Shown piece by piece: positions 33,335 to 37,076 of a stretch of DNA of 37,076 nucleotides. Source of the DNA: DATECU01 sp035286745 (GTDB taxonomy: Bacteria > Acidobacteriota > Vicinamibacteria > Fen-336); assembly GCA_035286745.1 (NCBI GenBank), contig DATECU010000333.1:1-37076 (forward strand), in the 5' to 3' direction. The translations under genes were made by a program, and so were the position numbers. Positions within the stretch are counted from its first letter, which is position 1, and each line of letters begins with the position of its first letter. The notes under the pieces were generated by a model. That model was not told the origin of the DNA, ran no database searches, and saw only the letters and a program-made list of their open reading frames with translations.

Positions 33335-33445
33335 CAGCATTCAGCGAACAGCTCTCAGCGCTCAGCGGACCGCTGCCGTCGTTGACCGCTTTCCGGCATC
33401 GCTCCGCACCGTAGCTGACGGCTGAAAGCTGAGTGCTGACAGCGC
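33335..33445. repeat. Heptamer-array inverted repeat, locus D
   Basis: It begins about 9 nt after the arginase stop (33454, minus strand). The left arm (33335-33367) has units such as CAGCATT, CAGCGAA, CAGCTCT, CAGCGCT. The right arm (33411-33444) has GCTGACG, GCTGAAA, GCTGAGT, GCTGACA. The arms are separated by about 43 nt, longer than at the other loci. No gene lies in this gap of 195 nt; the rest holds the tRNA-Val promoter. Confidence 0.7.
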
Positions 33446-33453
33446 GGTCGGCG

Positions 33454-34368
33454 TCAGAGGATCCTCTTGCCCAGCAAGGAGGCTAGAAGCTCGACAGCCA
33501 GCGCCGCTGTGCCGTTGCGATGGTCGAGGATGGGGTTCACCTCCACCAGCTCGGCCGAGATCACCTTGCGGGTGTCGGCCAGCATCTCCATCGCCAGGTG
33601 CGCCTCGCGGTACGACAGGCCTCCTGGGACCGGGGTACCCACGCCCGGGGCGTGTTCGGGGTCGATCCCGTCCAGGTCGAAGCTCACGTGGATGCCGGCG
33701 GTCCCGGTGGAGGCTCGCTTGATCGCCTCCTCCATCACCGCGCGCATCCCCCGCTCGTCCACGTCCCGCATGGTGAAGGTCCCAATACCGAGTTTCCTGA
33801 GGTTGCCGCGCTCTTCCGAATCGATGTCGCGCAGGCCCACCACGGCGGCGCGCGACCCCTCCACCATCGGCCTCACGCCGCCCAGCTCCACCAGGCTCGA
33901 CTCCCCGAGTCCCAAGACTACGGCCAGCGGCATCCCGTGGATGTTGCCGGTGGGGCTGGTTTCAGCCGTGTTGGCGTCGCCGTGGGCGTCGAACCAGATG
34001 AGGCCGATCTTTTCGCCACGCTTGGAGAAATGCCGCGACACCCCGGCGATGGTCCCGATCGCGATCGAGTGATCGCCGCCCAGCGCGACCGGCACTCCCC
34101 CACCCTCCAGGACCTGCCCAACCTGGTCTCGCAGGGCTTCGCAGACCTGGCGAATCTCGGCCAGGTACTTCATCCGCGGATCCCCGGGGACCTGGGTCTC
34201 CGGGATCGAGACCTTGAGATCGCCGGCGTCGGTGACCTCGTGGCCGAGATCGCGGATCTTCTGATCGATGTCCGCCACCCGGAACGCCGACGGCCCCATG
34301 TCGACACCGCGCCGTCCGGCGCCCAGGTCCAGGGGCGCTCCAACAAACGTCACCTTGTGCTGTTGCAT
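33454..34368 (-). CDS. rocF: Arginase
   Basis: Hydrolyses arginine to ornithine and urea. 304 residues, typical for bacterial arginase. Seen: the arginase-type N-terminus FVGAPLDLGAGRRGVDMGPSAFRVA, then the manganese ligands in GGDHS, DAHGD and SFDLDGIDP, and the late Glu in ELVEVNP. The start pattern RRGVDMGPSA separates arginase from agmatinase and formimidoylglutamase. The ATG at 34368 is the only one consistent with the family. It is divergent from pilB. No urease or ornithine-utilising genes are in the window, so the pathway context is unknown. Confidence 0.93.
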   Translation of the reverse strand: MQQHKVTFVGAPLDLGAGRRGVDMGPSAFRVADIDQKIRDLGHEVTDAGDLKVSIPETQVPGDPRMKYLAEIRQVCEALRDQVGQVLEGGGVPVALGGDHSIAIGTIAGVSRHFSKRGEKIGLIWFDAHGDANTAETSPTGNIHGMPLAVVLGLGESSLVELGGVRPMVEGSRAAVVGLRDIDSEERGNLRKLGIGTFTMRDVDERGMRAVMEEAIKRASTGTAGIHVSFDLDGIDPEHAPGVGTPVPGGLSYREAHLAMEMLADTRKVISAELVEVNPILDHRNGTAALAVELLASLLGKRIL

Positions 34369-34377
34369 GAGCCGACG

Positions 34378-34407
34378 ACCGTAGCATGGCGTTTGCGGGC
34401 GGGTCAA
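34378..34407 (-). promoter_or_regulatory. Candidate promoter of arginase, near-leaderless
   Basis: On the minus strand TTGACC (34407-34402) and, after 18 nt, TACGGT (34383-34378) preceded by TGC, an extended -10. The -10 ends 9 nt before the ATG at 34368, so the leader would be about 3 nt. No Shine-Dalgarno is visible. Confidence 0.5.
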
Positions 34408-34412
34408 CCCGT

Positions 34413-34441
34413 TTGACTGCCCTGCTTCCGGCTTCGATAAT
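34413..34441 (+). promoter_or_regulatory. Promoter of the pilB-SDR operon with short leader
   Basis: TTGACT (34413-34418), 17 nt, GATAAT (34436-34441). Transcription would start near 34448, 8 nt before the ATG at 34456, too close for a normal Shine-Dalgarno. It is back to back with the arginase promoter; the two -35 boxes are 5 nt apart, so the promoters may compete or share a regulator. Confidence 0.65.
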
Positions 34442-34455
34442 CGGGCCAAGCTGCC

Positions 34456-36201
34456 ATGGCCACGCCACCCCAACGCAAGCCGGTTCCCGCGCCGCCCCCT
34501 CCACCCGAGGGCCCCGAGCTGCTCACCATCCTGGTCAACCGCAAGGTGCTGACCGCGGAGCAGGCCGACCGCGTCAAACGGGCCGTCAAGGTGAACGGGC
34601 TGCCCAGCGAGCAGGCGCTGATCCAGCTCGGCTTTGCCTCCGACGTCCAGATCGCCCAGGCCAAGGCGGCCGAGGCCGGCCTCCCCTACGTCAAGATCAA
34701 CCCCCTGGACCTCGACCTCGACATCGTGACCAAGGGCCTCTCCGGCCCCTTCGCGCGGCGGCACGGCCTGGTGGCCATATCCAAGACCGCCGACCGGATC
34801 ACGATCGCCGTCCACGACCCCTTCGCGCCCTTCCCGGAGGAAGACATCAAGCGGGTCACCGGGCTGGATGTGGACCGGGTGGTGGCCACCCGCTCCGACG
34901 TGGAGACCATCAATAAGGGCTTCTACGACCTCAAGACCAGCCTGCAAAGCGCCGAAAAGCAGCTCACCGCCAGCCGCCTGAGCGCCGTCGACCTGGGGAA
35001 TCAGGAGTTCCTTTCCAGCACCACCGAGCTGGACCCAGCCGCCGCCCCGGTGGTCAAGGCCCTCGACCACATCCTGAGCTACGCCTTCGAGCAGCGGGCC
35101 TCCGACATCCACTTCGAGCCCAAGCGCGACCTCACCCTGGTCCGCCTGCGCATCGACGGCATCCTCCACGATGTCCACCTGATCCCCAAGATCGTCTACC
35201 AGGCGGTGGTCTCCCGGATCAAGCTGCTCTCCGGCTGCAACCTGGCGGAGAAGCGCAAGCCACAAGACGGGCGCATCAAACGGGACCAGCGGGGGCGCGA
35301 GATCGAGCTTCGCGTCTCCACCATGCCCACCGCCTTCGGCGAGAAGGCGGTGCTGCGCATCTTCGACCCCGACATCCTGCTGAAGGGTGTCGAGGAGCTG
35401 GGCGTCTCAGCCCGGGACATGCCCAAGTTCCGGGAGTTCATGGCCCGTCCCACCGGGATCATCCTGGTGACCGGCCCCACCGGCAGCGGCAAGACCACCA
35501 CCCTCTACTCGCTCCTCAAGCACCTCTCTAGCCCCGAGGTCAACATCGTCACCATCGAGGACCCGATCGAGATGGTCTTCGAGGACTTCAACCAGGTAGC
35601 GGTTCGCCCCCAGATCGACATCACCTTCGCCAGCACCTTGCGCACCGTCTTGCGGCAGGACCCCGACATCGTCATGGTGGGTGAGGTCCGCGACACCGAG
35701 ACCGCCGAGAACGCGGTGCAGGCGGCGCTGACCGGGCACCTGGTGCTCTCCACCCTCCACACCAACGACGCTCCCTCCTCGATCACCCGGCTGCTGGACC
35801 TAGACATCCCCCACTTCCTGATCACCTCCACTCTGATCGGCATCCTGGCCCAGCGTTTGGTGCGGGAGAACTGCACCCACTGCCTCGAGGAGTACACCCC
35901 CACCCAGGAGGAGTCGGTGGCGCTCCGCATCCCCTACGAGAAGCTGCAGCTCTACCGCTTCAAGCGCGGGCGCGGCTGTCTCCACTGCCGCCAGACCGGC
36001 TACGTGGGGCGCATCGGCATCTTCGAGGTCCTGCCCCTGACCGACAAGATCCGGGCCCTGGTCACCGCCCGGGCCGGCGCCCAGGAGCTGTTCAAGGTGG
36101 CGCGGGAGGAGGGCATGCGCACCCTGCGCGAGGCCGGTATCGAGAAGATCTTCCAGGGCATCACCACCGTCACCGAGGTGATCCGGGTCACCGGCAAGTG
36201 A
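34456..36201 (+). CDS. pilB: Type IV pilus assembly ATPase, PilB/GspE family
   Basis: A 581-residue hexameric secretion ATPase that powers assembly of type IV pili or a type II secretion pseudopilus. After a Pro-rich start, residues 25-150 form the N-terminal MshEN-like region. The ATPase has the Walker A motif GPTGSGKTT (about residues 340-348), the Asp box TIEDPIE, Walker B in PDIVMVGEVRD and the His box HLVLSTLHTND. Cys pairs CTHC and CLHC form the C-terminal zinc site (C-terminal CM region). Assignment to pilus extension over general secretion cannot be made here because no pilC, pilM-Q or gsp genes are in the window; it looks like an orphan ATPase. Its stop overlaps the SDR start. Confidence 0.9.
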   Translation: MATPPQRKPVPAPPPPPEGPELLTILVNRKVLTAEQADRVKRAVKVNGLPSEQALIQLGFASDVQIAQAKAAEAGLPYVKINPLDLDLDIVTKGLSGPFARRHGLVAISKTADRITIAVHDPFAPFPEEDIKRVTGLDVDRVVATRSDVETINKGFYDLKTSLQSAEKQLTASRLSAVDLGNQEFLSSTTELDPAAAPVVKALDHILSYAFEQRASDIHFEPKRDLTLVRLRIDGILHDVHLIPKIVYQAVVSRIKLLSGCNLAEKRKPQDGRIKRDQRGREIELRVSTMPTAFGEKAVLRIFDPDILLKGVEELGVSARDMPKFREFMARPTGIILVTGPTGSGKTTTLYSLLKHLSSPEVNIVTIEDPIEMVFEDFNQVAVRPQIDITFASTLRTVLRQDPDIVMVGEVRDTETAENAVQAALTGHLVLSTLHTNDAPSSITRLLDLDIPHFLITSTLIGILAQRLVRENCTHCLEEYTPTQEESVALRIPYEKLQLYRFKRGRGCLHCRQTGYVGRIGIFEVLPLTDKIRALVTARAGAQELFKVAREEGMRTLREAGIEKIFQGITTVTEVIRVTGK

Positions 36202-36968
36202 ACGAGGCCATGGGTCGCTCGGGGGAGGCGGAAGCGCTCCGCGGCAAGGTGGTGCTCATCACCGGCAGCGGCAAGGGCTTGGGCGCAGACCTCCTTAAGG
36301 CCTGCGCGGTGGCCCGGGCCCGGGTGGTGGTCAACTGCAAGAGCGACGAGCGGCGAGCCCACGCCATCGGGCAGGAGATCCAGCGGGGAGGCGGCGAGGC
36401 TCTGGTCTGCCGCGCCGACGTCACCAGCCACGGCGAAGCCAAGGGCCTGGTGGATGAGACCCTGCGCGCCTTCGGCCGCATCGACGTGCTGGTCAACACC
36501 GTGGGCAGCTTCGCCTGGAAGCCGGTGGCCGAGATGGAGCCCGCGGAATGGCGGAGCCTGCTGGCCTCCAACCTCGATTCTGTCTACAACATGTGCCGCC
36601 TGGCCCTGCCCTCCATGCGCAAGCAGCACTGGGGCCGGATCGTGAACTTCGGGGCGGTGGGTGCCGAGCGCACCCTGGCCCCGCAGAAGGTCGCCGCCTA
36701 CTCGGCGGCCAAGGCCGGGGTGGTGGCCTTTTCCAAGGCGCTGGCGCTGGAGGAAGCCCGCTCCGGCATCACCGTCAACGTGGTCTCCCCGGGCGTGATC
36801 GCCGACGGAGAAGAGGCTCGCGAGGTCGAGCACACCGAGGATCGCATTCCCACCGGCCGACAGGGGACACCCGACGACGTGGTGCGCGCCGTCCTCTTCT
36901 TCTGCAGCCCCGCCGCCGACTTCGTGACCGGCCAGGTGCTATCGGTGTCGGGGGGCTGGCGGTTGTGA
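36198..36968 (+). CDS. Short-chain dehydrogenase/reductase, canonical catalytic Ser not evident
   Basis: 256 residues of the classical SDR (FabG-like) fold. The NAD(P) motif TGSGKGLG and the YSAAK catalytic pair (Tyr168, Lys172) are present, as is the Asn of SNLDSVYNM. The NNAG motif is NTVG. Where most SDRs have a catalytic Ser, 12-16 residues before the Tyr, this protein reads NFGAVGAERTL, with no Ser. It may use another residue or have altered activity. The GTG at 36198 overlaps the pilB TGA (GTGA), and an ATG follows at 36210. Substrate unknown; coupling to pilB does not explain it. Confidence 0.88.
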   Translation: MNEAMGRSGEAEALRGKVVLITGSGKGLGADLLKACAVARARVVVNCKSDERRAHAIGQEIQRGGGEALVCRADVTSHGEAKGLVDETLRAFGRIDVLVNTVGSFAWKPVAEMEPAEWRSLLASNLDSVYNMCRLALPSMRKQHWGRIVNFGAVGAERTLAPQKVAAYSAAKAGVVAFSKALALEEARSGITVNVVSPGVIADGEEAREVEHTEDRIPTGRQGTPDDVVRAVLFFCSPAADFVTGQVLSVSGGWRL

Positions 36969-36979
36969 CGGGGAGAAGA

Positions 36980-37073
36980 AGCTGTCAGCTATCAGCTTTC
37001 AGCAGTCAGCTACGGCAGACGCCGGACGCGCCTCCGTAGCTGAGCGCTGACTGCTGAGCGCTGACTGCTGCCG
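36980..37073. repeat. Heptamer-array inverted repeat, locus E
   Basis: It begins about 12 nt after the SDR stop. The left arm (36980-37011) is TCAGCTA, TCAGCTT, TCAGCAG, TCAGCTA. The centre contains GCCGGACGCG. The right arm (37037-37073) is GCTGAGC, GCTGACT, GCTGAGC, GCTGACT. CAGCTACGG pairs perfectly with CCGTAGCTG, and outer units pair over 5 of 7 positions. The repeat is close to the window edge but looks complete. Confidence 0.8.
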
Positions 37074-37076
37074 TCC

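Noticed and set aside
33454..35265. A 603-residue reading of arginase extending into the divergent pilB gene
   Set aside because: Arginase begins at the ATG at 34368; the extension is antisense to pilB and low in complexity.
14475..37073. Heptamer arrays considered as CRISPR arrays
   Set aside because: Units are 7 nt, degenerate and inverted across a centre, with no 25-40 nt repeats or unique spacers and no cas genes nearby.

Overview
The window is a piece of a G+C-rich bacterial chromosome, about two thirds G+C by eye. Genes are tightly packed, start and stop codons often overlap, and no phage, transposase or plasmid genes are visible. Housekeeping genes are arranged as in free-living Gram-negative bacteria. 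The mix includes a PilB-type ATPase, a response regulator with a Pro/Glu-rich tail, a two-subunit B12 acyl-CoA mutase, a 6S RNA downstream of zapA, and ThrS and PheT that each lack an accessory domain. This points to a soil- or sediment-type lineage such as Acidobacteriota, Methylomirabilota/Rokubacteria or a deltaproteobacterial relative. That placement is inference; there is no rRNA here to settle it.

Layout. (1) 1-5552, minus strand: response regulator, valS, nadC and birA (cut by the window edge), behind a clear sigma70 promoter at 5607-5635. (2) 5665-9579, minus: acyltransferase, glycosyltransferase, then a two-subunit cobalamin-dependent acyl-CoA mutase. Its active-site residues match isobutyryl-CoA mutase rather than methylmalonyl-CoA mutase. 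(3) 9641-22256: a surface-glycan region in several short operons. It holds a lipoprotein, a flippase-like membrane protein, GT4 and GT2 glycosyltransferases, a polysaccharide deacetylase, a GT-C-like membrane protein, an NAD-dependent epimerase, a Cache-domain membrane sensor, and DUF2752 and Yip1 membrane proteins. A LON-domain protein ends one of these operons. (4) 22337-24090: gatC-gatA, for transamidation of mischarged tRNA. (5) 24106-33258, minus: a long translation and cell-division array. In transcription order it is tRNA-Val(GAC), thrS, infC, rpmI, rplT, pheS, pheT, a zapB-like gene, zapA, 6S RNA, thiL and a DUF2062 gene. (6) 33454-36968: arginase (minus), divergent from a pilB-type ATPase translationally coupled to a short-chain dehydrogenase.

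Four signals run across the genes. Five intergenic loci carry arrays of a degenerate heptamer (TCAGCNN, followed by its inverted form). Each begins within about 15 nt after a stop codon and can fold into a ladder-like hairpin. Several genes have a -10 box 7-14 nt before the start codon and no Shine-Dalgarno, which suggests leaderless or nearly leaderless mRNAs. infC appears to start at AUA, overlapping the thrS stop codon. Finally, the rare Leu codon TTA occurs almost only before Gly, as part of a recurrent YTAGGYG motif.

No single novel defence or mobile system was found. The best leads are the heptamer hairpins, the mutase with altered specificity residues, and the YTAGGYG word bias.
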